DNA from: Zanthoxylum bungeanum | Taxonomy: Eukaryota; Streptophyta; Magnoliopsida; Sapindales; Rutaceae | Assembly (NCBI GenBank): GCA_019454045.1 | Contig: SKCR01010151.1 | Span: 372,001-436,000 of the forward strand | Direction: 5' to 3' | DNA: 64,000 bases | Part shown: piece after piece, positions 11,878-22,425 of the stretch | How the letters are laid out: every line of letters starts with the position of its first letter | How positions within the stretch are numbered: position 1 is the stretch's first letter | Position numbers and translations under genes: made by a program | Notes under the pieces: generated by a model | Database searches by the model: none | Told to the model about the DNA's origin: nothing | What the model saw: the letters and a program-made list of their open reading frames with translations, nothing else

Positions 11878-12585
11878 TGTAGGACATAGAAATCGGCGAC
11901 GTTGTTCTAGGCTCGTGGCCTAGTCGGGAGTACAGAGTAGCCCACGGGAGACTAAACCGGAAAATAATGGAGTCGCCACCCATTGTGAACTGGGAAAATG
12001 ATTTAAGGCCGCACTCACCCCTCGCAAGGGAAGACCTCAAATCGTTGGGTTCGGAATGGTCTCTTACTTATGCCACTTGTAATGAATGGATTTGTGCAAT
12101 AATCTAACCAAGTCTACGCAACATACATACGCAAGAATAACCTATATCTAAGTTTGCATACAACCTAAATCTAAGTTTGCATGTATGAAAGTAAATCGAC
12201 ATGACGACAAGCACATAATTTCATGAACATATGTGTAGGACACAGAAATCGGCGACGCTGTTCCAGGCTCGCGGCCCGGTAGGGAGTACGGAGTAGCCCG
12301 CGGGGGACTAAACCGGAGAAATAAAATGGAGTCGCCACCCAGTGTGAACTGGGAAAATGATTTAAGGCTGCACTCACCCCTCGCAAGGGAAGACCTCAAA
12401 CCATTGGGTTTGGAATGGTCCCTTACTTATGCCACTTATAATGAAAAGATTTATGCGATAATATAACCGAGTCTATGCAACATACATATGCAAGAATAAC
12501 CTATATCTAAGTTTGCATACAACCTATATCTAAGTTTACATACATAGGAATAAAACTTATATCTAAGTTTGCATGCATAAAAGTA
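11878..12585 (-). repeat. Tandem duplication inside G1 LTR (about 354 bp unit)
   Basis: The block from TGTAGGACA through the ATCTAAGTTTGCAT repeats occurs twice in a row. A third copy forms the stub of the 5' LTR at 17890-18126. The second copy has an extra short ATCTAAGTTTGCAT-type expansion. Confidence 0.8.
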
Positions 12586-13282
12586 AATCGAATAAAAGCA
12601 AGCACGCAATCTCATGAACAAATTAAATTGATAAATGCGGAAATATAAATAAAGAATAAACGGAAATTAAATGCGAAATAATAAAAGACTAATAATGCGA
12701 AATAAATACGGAAAAATAAATATGTGACCAAAGAACTTGGCCGTTTTCAATGTAGGATTTCGCATACCCGGTTGGACGTATTCCACGTCCAACCGAGCAT
12801 GCCGTTTCCAGGACGACAAAATAAAATATAACAAAGGGTGCCCTCAGGTCTTACCTTTTAAGTCGCCTCTTGGAAGTGCGTTACGCGGCCGTCGGAAGGG
12901 TTAATGCTCTGCAATTTTTCCGGTTCACTGGTTCAATGTTTTCCTTCGTCGCCTCGTTGTTTGGGCTGTTTTTTCCTCTGTTTTGAGCTGTTGTTTTTGT
13001 CTCAATTTTGGCACTGTTTTCAGGGACTGTTTTGTGGTGTTTAGGGTGTGTGCGTGTGTTTGTCTTATGCGAAGGGGGGAGTTTAGAGGGTTGCTTTTGT
13101 TTGGTGGTCTTCGTGAGTGGGCTACGTGAGGTGAGGCAGTGTGTGAAGGGCTTGTTGCTGCCGAGTAGTGATGGGCATGAATTTGGGTGCTGGGTGCCTG
13201 AGTTTGAGGGCTGTGAGTGTTCTAGGGAGAGAGAGGAGGGACATGAATTAGCCAGGGGTTTTAAGGGTTTGGTTTGGGTGTC

Positions 13283-13290
13283 TTTTTATA
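13283..13290 (-). promoter_or_regulatory. TATA box in G1 LTR
   Basis: On the minus strand this reads CCTATAAAAAGACACC, a plausible U3 promoter about 650 bp into the LTR. Confidence 0.5.
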
Positions 13291-13945
13291 GGAGAGGGTT
13301 AGGGCTTTCCTTGTACGGGAAGGGAATGAATCATGTAATTATGGAGGATATCTTTTAATTAGTGTGCTATACGGAAATGATCTCTCTAATTTAGGGAGGT
13401 GATTTGTTTTAGTTAAGAAATGAATTTATTTGATTTATTTAATTTGAGCATTTGATTTAATTTAATTAGGAATGTGATTTATTTAATTTGGAATGTGATT
13501 TAATGGGATTTGATTTGATTTTATTTAGTTTAGGCATGTGATTTAATTTAATTAGGAAGGTGATTTATTGGATTTGATTTGATTTTATTTAGTTTAGGCA
13601 TGTGATTTAATTTAATTATGAGGGTGATTTGATTAGATTTCTTTAATTCGGGAAGATGATTTGTTTATATTTCAACATGTGTTTAATGTGTGGATTTATT
13701 ATTTTGGAAGGGATGGACGTGTGGTTTGATGTGTGGCTTGCGAAGGTTTTGGGCCAAGGATAAGTTTTAAAACAGAGATCCAACGAGCAAACTCGAAGCT
13801 AAGCAAACGAATTAAGTCCAACAAGGTATCAATTTCTGAATTTTCCCTTCCGACGTTTGTTTCTCGCGACTTCCGCAACTTAAAGGGTAGTGCCTCCGTA
13901 TCAGGCTCATCATCGGGACTTATATGCAAAAATACAGTGCCTACA

Positions 13946-13960
13946 GTCGCCCCCACTTTG
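13946..13960 (-). other. Polypurine tract of gypsy G1
   Basis: On the minus strand AAAGTGGGGGCGAC abuts the LTR start TGTAGGC. This is the expected plus-strand primer site and fixes the element's orientation. Confidence 0.75.
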
Positions 13961-14127
13961 ATGGGACTTGTACAGTGTGTGATAATGACAATCCTATCAA
14001 AGTTATGCAGTGCATTTTCACTTACCTGGTTTGCCAGCTGCCGCCTGACTTACATGTTGCTTCGAACTGAGTTGATCTGGTGGTGAAGTGCTGCGACCCC
14101 TGGAATTCATTCCCAATATGAGTTGAT

Positions 14128-15130
14128 GACGTGGGCCTCGACCCTGGTCTTTATTCCCGAACTATGCTGAATGTGTTGGCGAGGCGCTTTCGACCTCTGG
14201 GCTTTGTTCCCGAACCATCTGTGGTCCATTCTCGAACTGTTACTGTAAGGTGGTCCATTTCTGAACCGTTACTGGTGAGGTGTTCCATTTCTGAACCGTT
14301 ACTTATGAGGTGGTCCATTTCTGAACCGTACTGGTGAGGTGGTCCATTTCCGAACCGTTACTGATGAGGTGGTCCATTTTCAAACCGTTACTTGTGAGGT
14401 GGTCCATTTCTGAACCGTTACTGGTGAGGTGGTCTATTTCCAAACCGTTACTTGTGAGGTGGTCCATTTCCGAACCGTTACTGATGAGAGATGGTTCATT
14501 TTCGAACTGTTACTGATGTGGTGGTCCATTTCCGAACCGTTACTGATGAGGTGGTCTATTTCCGAACCGTTACTTGTGAGGTGGTCCATTTCCGAACCGT
14601 TACTGATGAGATGGTGGTCCATTTCTGAACTGTTACTGAGGAGATGGTGGTCCATTTTCGAACCGTTACTGACGAGATGGTGATCCATTTCTGAACCGTT
14701 ATTGATGAGATGGTCCATTTCCGAACTGTTACCGATGAGAGATGGTTCATTTCCGAACCGTTACTGATGTGATGGTCCATTTCTGAACCGTTACTGATGA
14801 GGTGGTCCATTTCTGAACCGTTACTTATGAGGTGGTCCATTTCCGAACCGTTACTGATGAGATGGTGGTCCATTTCTAAACCGTTACTGATGAGATGGTG
14901 GTCCATTTCCGAACCGTTATTGGTGAGGTGGTCCATTTCCGAATCGTTACTTGTGAGGTGGTCCATTTCCGAACCGTTACTGATGAAAGATGGTTCATTT
15001 CCGAACTGTTACTGATGTAATGGTCCATTTCCGAACCGTTACTGATGAGGTGGTCCATTTCCGAACCGTTACTGATGAGAGGTGGTCCATTTCTGAACCG
15101 TTACTGATGAGATGGTCCATTTTCGAACCG
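14128..15130 (+). repeat. Minisatellite array 1, about 30 bp unit, about 29 copies
   Basis: The unit is GGTGGTCCATTTCCGAACCG followed by TTACTGATGA, with small indels and C/T variation. The array proper is about 14230-15130, preceded by one unit of the second array type at 14128-14172. Long open frames through it on both strands (repeating WSISEPLL or MDHLISNG) are repeat artefacts, not genes. Confidence 0.95.
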
Positions 15131-15269
15131 TGTTCCATTTCTGGAGTGCCATTTTCGGCATGCTAAACCTCATTTCCGAGGCGTCGCTGATGTGATGGTC
15201 CATTTCCGAACCGTGCTCCATTTCCAGAGTACTATTCCCGGCTTGCTAATCCTCGTTCCCGAAGAGTTA
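15131..15269 (+). repeat. Transition zone between the two arrays
   Basis: Degenerate units mix features of both arrays, for example CATTTCCGAACCGTGCTCC and CGTTCCCGAAGAGTTACTG. Confidence 0.6.
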
Positions 15270-15915
15270 CTGATAATGTGGGCCTCGACCTTGGGATTCA
15301 TTCCCAAAGCTGCTGATAATGTGGGCCTCGACCCTGGGATTCATTCCCGAAACTACTGATAATATGGGCCTCAACCCTAGGATTCATTCCCGAAACGGCT
15401 GATAGTGTGGGCCTCGAACCTGAGATTCATTCGCGAAACTGCTGATAGTGTGGGCCTCGACCTTGGGATTCATTCCCGAAACTGCTTATAATGTGGGCCT
15501 CGACCCTGGGATTCATTCTCGAAGCTGTTGATAATGTGGGCCTCGACCCTGGGATTCATTCCCGAAACTACTGATAATATTGCCTCGACCCTGGGATTCA
15601 TTCCCGAAACTGCTGATAGTGTGGGCCTCGACCCTGGGATTCATTCCCGAAACTGCTGATAGTGTGGGCCTCGACCTTGGGATTCATTCCCGAAACTGCT
15701 GATAGTGTGGGCCTCGACCCTGGGATTCATTCTCGAAACTGCTGATAATGTGGGCCTCGACCCTGGGATTCATTCCCGAAACTGCTGATAATGTGGGCCT
15801 CGACCCTGGGATTCATTCCCGAAACTGCTGATAATGTGGGCCTCGACCCTGGGATTCATTCCCGAAACTTCTCATAAAGTGGGCCTCGACCCTGGGATTC
15901 ATTCCCGAAACTACT
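15270..15915 (+). repeat. Minisatellite array 2, about 43 bp unit, about 15 copies
   Basis: The unit is GTGGGCCTCGACCCTGGGAT followed by TCATTCCCGAAACTGCTGATAAT. Units are very homogeneous between 15600 and 15900. Four diverged units recur at 25196-25380 in gypsy G2. Confidence 0.95.
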
Positions 15916-17220
15916 TGTCTTTGCCGCCTTTTCTTTTTCTTCAAAACCTGCGAACAAAAACAAAACAAAAAATACGTGTATGTGACATGTATGTGTGTAT
16001 GCATGGATGTATTTCCTATTCCGATGGGTTAGGCCTTCCTTGTGCTCCTTGGTGCCTCTCGCCTACAAAAATCTTTAGTCGCCCCCTGGGCCTGCTTACA
16101 GTTTCTTTCTGTCAATTCTCTTCTAGTGATTTCTCAGTTTCCTTTGGTCCCATGACTCAAGATTCTGTTATGTTCCTGATTCGTGAGGTGGTTGACTGGT
16201 CGCCCCCAGTCTTGGTTTAGCTTTCTGCTCTCCGCTGTTTGCACTAGGTCAAGGTAAGCCACGTGATGTGGCATTCCATATCATCATACTATATTACAAG
16301 CTATAAAATAGTCCCAATAGTTATACATATCATTGTCCTCAAAGAATGCTCAGTAATGAAACCAGAGAACCTTCAAAACATTCAATGCAACTCAAATCCA
16401 AGTTTTTGAATAAATGATCTAAGCCAGACTCAAAGTGTGTGTGTGCTAAGGTTCTTTTACAGCTTGATCATTGGGTAAGCCAACTCAATGCTTTCGTCAA
16501 AAAATGGGATCGATGGGTCAAACCAACCTAGATGTCTCAATTATGCCTGCAGTTGCTTTTCTGTGCTCAATATGGTATGGTTTTCTTTCTCTTTTGTCTC
16601 TTTCTTTTTTCTTTTCATTTTGAACTTCTTCTTTTTTCTTTTTTTTTTCTTTCTTTCTCTTTTTTTCAACACACCTACCCTTTAAGGTAGCATTTCTCCT
16701 CATGGTGGTCCTAATACTCGCCCATGGGTAGCTTCACGCTTATCGGTTATAGGTGGTTCAATTCTTTTCTGTAGAGACTTTTCTTTCATTTTCAACCATA
16801 CCACACATCATAACATAAGTAAATCAAGATAGACATCTAAGCAAACGGTCATTCATCGACCTACAATTTCTTCAACTAGTCACCTTGCCAACTACTCAGG
16901 TTTTCACCGCTAAGAACCTATAGTGAAGTGCTTACGAGTCTAACATAGATCAATCACTCAAAGTATCAGATAAAAGCATATCAAGAGTTTATCGTTTCTA
17001 AGATTTCTCCCTAAAGCAAACGATTTCATCATTGGACTTATGCCAAACTATTAAGGACTAAAATCAAACAAATTTTTTTTTCTCTTTTTGTTTCTTTTTT
17101 TTTTTGCTGAAGGCCCCCAAATGGTCTTTTTATTCTTGCCGTAAGTTTTTCTGTTTCTCAGTTTCCTTTTCCCCGATATCCATGTTTGTTAAACTCTTCT
17201 TGACAAATCTTTCTTTCTTC
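15916..17220 (+). other. G1 internal remnant with integrase scrap and pyrimidine-rich region
   Basis: This parallels G2. A TTTGCCGC/GGGTTAGG block (15912-16040) matches 25395-25545. A short piece near 16260 (CGTGATGTGGCATTCCATAT) matches the G2 integrase region at 26245. The segment 16280-17220 matches 24407-25140. It contains C/T-rich microsatellite-like runs at 16570-16670 and 17075-17105. No open gene. Confidence 0.6.
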
Positions 17221-17866
17221 TCTAACCCAACGTATATCTATGATGGCTTTTAAGACACAGGGTTAACATGATGCGTGTATGCATGAGATGCATGAAATGC
17301 GTGCGATGCATGAGATATAATATGCATGTCTTTATCAAAATCATAAAGGGGCAACTTCTATGAGTTATATGACTATGGTTCATATGCGGGTTTATAGGAG
17401 TGTAGACAAAGGCTCTCGTCGGTGAAGGATTGCCCACAACTAGGTCTCCCCCTCAAGGGTTCGAGCGACCAAGTGAGCGCACATTTTTTATACCTTAAGG
17501 TACATGCCAACGAGTTATGGTGCATGGCTGACTGTCAAATGGATATCCTATTGAAGATTCCCCAGAGGGAGGGTGGAGCGAACTCTCTTAAATACCCAAG
17601 CCTCTTAGGCTCTTATCACATTGGTGACAGGAATAACCAATAGGTCCTCCAAATTAGTCCATCACGGTAAGCTTCGAGTAAATGATTATCTAGGTGTCTT
17701 CACAGCTTTTCCTTTCAGCTATATAAAGGTAGTGAATGAAGGAAGACACCAAACTATTACTTAGCTCTGATAATGACTTTGTTTAAACCCCTTCAACCCA
17801 CTGTAGACACGGTTAACTAAAGCACAAATCACAAACATTACAAGACATTATTTCAGGCCGATTTTC
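17221..17866 (-). other. G1 5' leader, non-coding
   Basis: This lies between the PBS and the pyrimidine-rich block. It shares about 260 bp with the Y1 leader in opposite orientation on the plus strand. No coding sequence was recognised. Confidence 0.5.
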
Positions 17867-17869
17867 TAT

Positions 17870-17886
17870 CCCTGGTGGAGTCGCCA
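17870..17886 (-). other. Primer-binding site of gypsy G1
   Basis: On the minus strand TGGCGACTCCACCAGGG lies three bases after the LTR end TCCTACA. The exact tRNA was not identified. Tat/Ogre elements often use tRNA-Arg, which needs checking. Confidence 0.65.
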
Positions 17887-17889
17887 GAC

Positions 17890-18126
17890 TGTAGGACACA
17901 TAAATCGGCGACGCTGTACCAAGCTCGCGGCCGGTCGGGAGTACGGAGTAGCCCGCGGGGGACTAAACCGGAGAAATAAAATGGAGTTGCCACCCAGTGT
18001 GAACTGGGAAATGATTTAAGGTCGCACTCACCCCCCGCAAGGGAAGACCTCAAACTGTTGGGTTCGGAATGGTCCCTTACTTATGCCACTTGTAATGAAC
18101 AAATTTATGCGATAATCTAACCGAGT
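17890..18126 (-). repeat. Truncated 5' LTR of gypsy G1
   Basis: This is about 237 bp of the LTR end, near-identical to 12232-12470. It is cut on its right by the X1 LTR, with a CTAGCACTT microhomology at the joint. Confidence 0.8.
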
Positions 18127-18386
18127 CTAGCACTTAAAAGAGTCATTCAAAGGTGATAGGGAAACCATCTCTTGAGCATGGAATCAACGCATAAAGCTTG
18201 GAGCTTGAAGATCAAAGCAAAGGGGCTTGGCCGAACCACACAAGGAGAAAAAGCTTGGAGCATAATTTTTTTTGTGTTCATCGCATTCAAAAGCCGATAA
18301 AAGTGAGTATTTCCGCTACTTTACTTTGTTGTATTCGCACATTTCATTGCTTAATTTGATCTTGGTTTGACCTAGAAAACCCAACA
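18127..18386 (+). repeat. Truncated 5' LTR of Copia X1 (last 260 bp)
   Basis: It is near-identical to the end of the 3' LTR (24145-24404) and terminates AAAACCCAACA. The first 1.7 kb of the LTR is missing. Confidence 0.85.
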
Positions 18387-18387
18387 A

Positions 18388-18399
18388 TTGTATCAGAGC
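18388..18399 (+). other. Primer-binding site of Copia X1
   Basis: TTGTATCAGAGC follows the LTR end by one base. It has one mismatch to the initiator tRNA-Met complement. Confidence 0.75.
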
Positions 18400-20689
18400 G
18401 GTTATTAAGCATGAAATTGAATTAGGGTAAAATTTGTGTAAATTTGATTTGAGCATGATTTGATAAAATTGATTGATTGAGTATGCTTGAATGATGATAA
18501 CTTGGAGTTATACATGATAAATTTGACGAAAATTGAATTGGATTAATTTCCCCCATTTTCTTTGGCTTGGCCGAGAGTTATAGATGCTCTAATGTCATGG
18601 TATTTTTGTTCTTTTGATCATTGGATGAGTTGAAAGACATGGGATAAATTGATTTAGGATTTAATTGGATTAAAATCGAAATCGGATTTATAAAACCCTA
18701 AAATGCCGTGAGCAATATAGCATGAATTGAGATGATTTTTTGATTCAATAATGTTGGACATGTGTTGATGATGATTAGCATGATTAATTATGTAAATTGA
18801 TATTTTGGAAATGTTAATTTGACTAATCAATTATGGCTAATGCACTTTAGTTAATTGAATTATGATATTTGGAATATTGGAATTTAATTAGTTGGGCTAA
18901 ATTTGGAATTGGCTAATAAAGTTGTATTTGGGCTTAATGGGCTTGGTTGGGCCAAGTTTGGTTTAGGTTAATTGGTTGGATCCAATTGGGCCTAAAACCA
19001 TTTCCATAAAGTCCAAATATGATTAAATGGACCTTTAAATTTTAATTGGGCCTAATGGGCCTAAATTGATTTTTGGCAAAGAGTGATTATTGGGCTTTGG
19101 TTGCCAAAGTCCATGCCTTATAAATTAATTGAAAGCCCATTGGACTTTAATTAAATTGACATTGGATGTTAATTGGGCTTTGAGACCCATAAAGATTAGA
19201 TTTAGAATCTAAGTCGCAAAGACTTATTAATAAAGTGTAATTATTTAATTTGGAATTAAATAAAGAATTAGTATTGAATACAAATTAAATTGGATTTAAT
19301 ATTGTAGTTTGATATAATTCAAGAATTCGTACTTTGAGTATTTATTCTTAAACGAGTTGGACTCGCGCAAATCAAATCGTTGTTTAAACATTGGATGGTC
19401 ATTAATTTCAGATTAATTAATTGGATTAGATTGATTGATAACATGTTTTATGTGAATACATGGATGTGATGTATGAATAATGTATATCGGATGGATATTA
19501 GATGGGTGAGGGCAATTTTGGAAATTGTTGTAATAAATTTAAAAAATTATTAAATTGGACCTGCGTGTCCAGCCTATTACCTCTTGATTCTTTGTATTTC
19601 TCTTCTCACCTATTCCCATCAATGTAAATGAGGTTTCTTTAGAAGTGTTATGTAATTGGGTAGAAGTAGATTTGTGCTAGCGGGAGAGAGAAAAGGGAGA
19701 GATTTTTCTAGGAACAAAATGTTTTAAATATCCATCTGCATATCATTATTAATTTATTTACCGTGCCTTATTATGCTTTTAGAATGCATGTTTAAGGGTG
19801 TATGATGAGACCTAATCAAAGATAATTAATTGGTTGCCAATTATGTGAAAAACCCTCAACAAATATTAAGCGCTTTCCTTCCATTGAATGATTCATTCTC
19901 AAGATCCAAGATTGGCACTGGTTTGTTGGCCAAAGTCAATACCTTTATCCATCGCGGATGTGTTTGAATCATGAAAGCTTTGTTCCATATCGCATGTCTT
20001 GTCCAAGTTGTGATTTGTTGGTCAAAGTCAAGATCACTTCTTGTCCATCGACATCGATTACGAAGCTTTCCAAGGTCAATGGGTCCCGCTTAACTGGAAT
20101 CATTAAGTTTGTTATGCCAAAGCCAAGGCTTAGTTGATTCAGAGGAAAAAGGTTAGGGAATATATTGGATATATGTTTCGGACTTGGATATCCACCTACT
20201 GGATCTATGAATTGGATGAGATCCAATTGATCTTAGAGATCTACCTAGTTAAGTTTCATACATCTTGTTGGCCAAAGTCAAGGTTGTGTGTTATTTAACG
20301 GGATCCTAGCCCACTAGGAAACAAGGTTTCCCGAATACTCCATAGAGGGTTAGAGGCTCGCCGAAAAATAGTGGGAGGCAAGTATTAAATTTACAATTTC
20401 GTTTAGATACTTGCCAATACACTCTCATTTCAAATTTTCGTCATTAAATTAATATATTAGTTGGACTAATATTTAAATGTTGTTTAATTAAACAGTTAGA
20501 CTGTATTCAAACTACTTCATTTATATTTGATTATATAATTGGATTATAGTAATCAATATATTTGAATTTAGCCAATCAAATTATAGTTGATTATATAGTT
20601 AAACTATAGTAATCGTTATATTCAATGTACCCGAAAGCGTTGATTGAATAGTTGGACTATTGGAATCAAGATAACTTAAAGATTAGCGT
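18400..20689 (+). other. Long non-coding leader of Copia X1
   Basis: About 2.3 kb of AT-rich sequence, collinear with 39190-41425 in X2. It carries recurring short motifs: GGGCCTAA-type strings at 18900-19190, and TTGTTGGCCAAAGTCAAG at about 19923, 20019 and 20265. No conserved reading frame was seen. Confidence 0.65.
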
Positions 20690-22425
20690 TTAGAACATAA
20701 TCCTGGGTGAACATGTCTTTAAGCGGCTTTAATTTTCAAATTGGGAATAAAACCTCAGGATAGTCCTGGGAATTGAGAAGTTATTCTATTTGATAGAGAA
20801 ACATCTCGGGCCTAAGTTAGGAGTTGAGCAAATAGTGGAGCATGAGTTTTGGAAGACTCATGGTGATGATAAATTTAGTGCTCAATCCTTTATGCTTACA
20901 GTAATGACTCTTTAATTCTGTCGTCAAAATTAAGGATTAGATCCTTGTACCATGATGATGAAATTAAAGATCTTCACAGATATATTCTTAGATCTTAGAA
21001 GTACGAATTGCAAAAGAAGCTCACTTCGCTTGCGTATGTCAGAGGGTACATCTGTCGAGCACTAGGTGTCGCAGATGATTGCTGACATCGATCAGCTAGG
21101 TTAGCTGGGCATTACCTACATGGCCGAGACTACTAAAGATTTGATCTTATAGTCTCTACCCGAAAGCTGGGGTAGGTTCATTATGAACCAAGAGAAAAGT
21201 CTTGGAGAGTTGATGGCTATGCTCTAGGAGGCAGTGCCATAGCTTCAAAAAGGGGCAAAGGCAAAATCATCACAGTCTTCTGGGAAGACAAAAGACATAT
21301 CCCAAGATGTCTGCCTAAACTGTGGCAAACGGGGTCACTGGAAGCGTGACTGCCATATGGACAAGGCAGATGTGAAGGAAGTGAAGACGGGCAAGGCTCC
21401 GACTTCAAGTATGTTTGTCATAAATATGTTCACTAATAGTTACAAAATTGGATTTTGATACTAGATGTGGTACATAAATATGTATTGATGTGCGAGATAT
21501 GCTGATAAGCAGGATACTGACTTCAGTTGAGATCAACCTACGAGTCGAAAATGGGACGAGAGTCGCTGTTTTAACCGTAGAATCCTAAGTTTAGGACTAC
21601 CCTTTGGGTATGTACTTAAATTAGGAAACTGTAATAATGTAACTAGTTTGACTAGAAACACTATCTCTATATCTAAGTTTAACCTGTTGCGAGTATACCT
21701 TTATATTCTAGAACACTAAGTGTTTTATTTTATAAAGATAATATTGAGATAAACACATTAGATGTAAATAACAGTATTTATATTTTGAATATAAATAAAT
21801 CTCATACATATGACATGACAAACAAATAGCTCAAACTGAATTAATCAGATGAGACTTATTTGTGGCATTGTTGTCTGGGACACATTAAACAAGACTCGTA
21901 TATCCACACTTTTGAAGAGTGGGTACTAGGACAGATTTGATTCAAGTCAAATGATGTCTACGAATCTAGTTTAATAGGCAAAGTGCCTAAAACATCTTTT
22001 ACTTGGTAAAAGTGCAAATGCCACCGATCTGTTAGCCCTCGTTCATAGTGACGTAAGTGGGCCCATGTCTAGCTAGGCTAGAGGTGGATATGAATACTTC
22101 AAAATCTTTACGGATGTGGCATCGCGTTATGGTTATGTGTTTCTTGTGAAACATAAATCGGAAACTTTTGATAAATTCAAAGAGTTTCGACACGAAGTAA
22201 AGAGACAGATCGGCTAAAGTATAAAACTATCACAGTTAGACCGTGATGGAAATAATTAAGCAATAAGCTTCTCAATTATTTGAAAGAGTATAGTATTCTT
22301 TCACAGTGGACTCCTCCCGGAACACCTCAATTGAGTGGTGTGTCCGAACAGAGTAACCGAATTTTGTTCGGACATAGTTCAGGTGTAGGACACTTGAGTG
22401 ATTGGCTATAGGCCAAGTGGGATAT
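20690..22425 (+). pseudogene. Copia X1 gag-protease-integrase remnant
   Basis: Heavily decayed, but parallel to X2. The gag region is about 20690-21240. An intact zinc knuckle CLNCGKRGHWKRDC lies at 21314-21355. The GAG-pre-integrase scrap (LWHCCLGHIKQ) is near 21860. Integrase starts with LVHSDVSGP near 22034 and stops after VCPNRV/SEQSNRI near 22350. From there the sequence passes straight to the PPT-like AAGTGGGATAT and the 3' LTR, so all of RT and RNase H is missing. Many stops and frameshifts. Confidence 0.75.

Larger units (their letters stand above)
11878..13945 (-). repeat. 3' LTR of gypsy G1 (about 2.07 kb)
   Basis: On the minus strand it opens TGTAGGCACTG and closes TGTCCTACA, matching inverted ends. 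It is preceded by a guanine-rich PPT. It contains a 354 bp internal tandem duplication at its terminal end (11878-12231 and 12232-12585). The flank before it on the plus strand is ATAAG. Confidence 0.8.
11878..18126 (-). mobile_element. Gypsy G1, Tat-like, non-coding internal region with tandem arrays
   Basis: This is a minus-strand LTR element. Its 3' LTR (11878-13945) lies on the left and its truncated 5' LTR (17890-18126) on the right. The internal region has PBS near 17886-17870 and PPT near 13960-13946. Of coding sequence only a small integrase-like scrap near 16260 remains. Its extended 3' part is filled with two minisatellite arrays. Variable tandem repeats in the 3' untranslated region are an established feature of Tat-lineage elements such as Ogre. 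The related fragment G2 (24405-27135) carries the matching coding region. Confidence 0.75.

Noticed and set aside
13008..13358. 116-codon cysteine- and glycine-rich frame
   Set aside because: It lies inside the G1 LTR on the opposite strand to the element, and its composition follows the TG-rich sequence.
14131..15058. Several open frames on both strands with repeated WSISEPLL or SEMDHLISNG peptides
   Set aside because: They are translations of the 30 bp minisatellite, where a unit length divisible by three keeps frames open. They occur on both strands with no start context.
14128..15915. Possible CRISPR-like array
   Set aside because: Units are contiguous, without unique spacers, in a plant retrotransposon context.
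16488..16703. Phenylalanine-rich frame and lysine-rich antisense frame
   Set aside because: They reflect the CT/T-rich microsatellite at 16570-16670.
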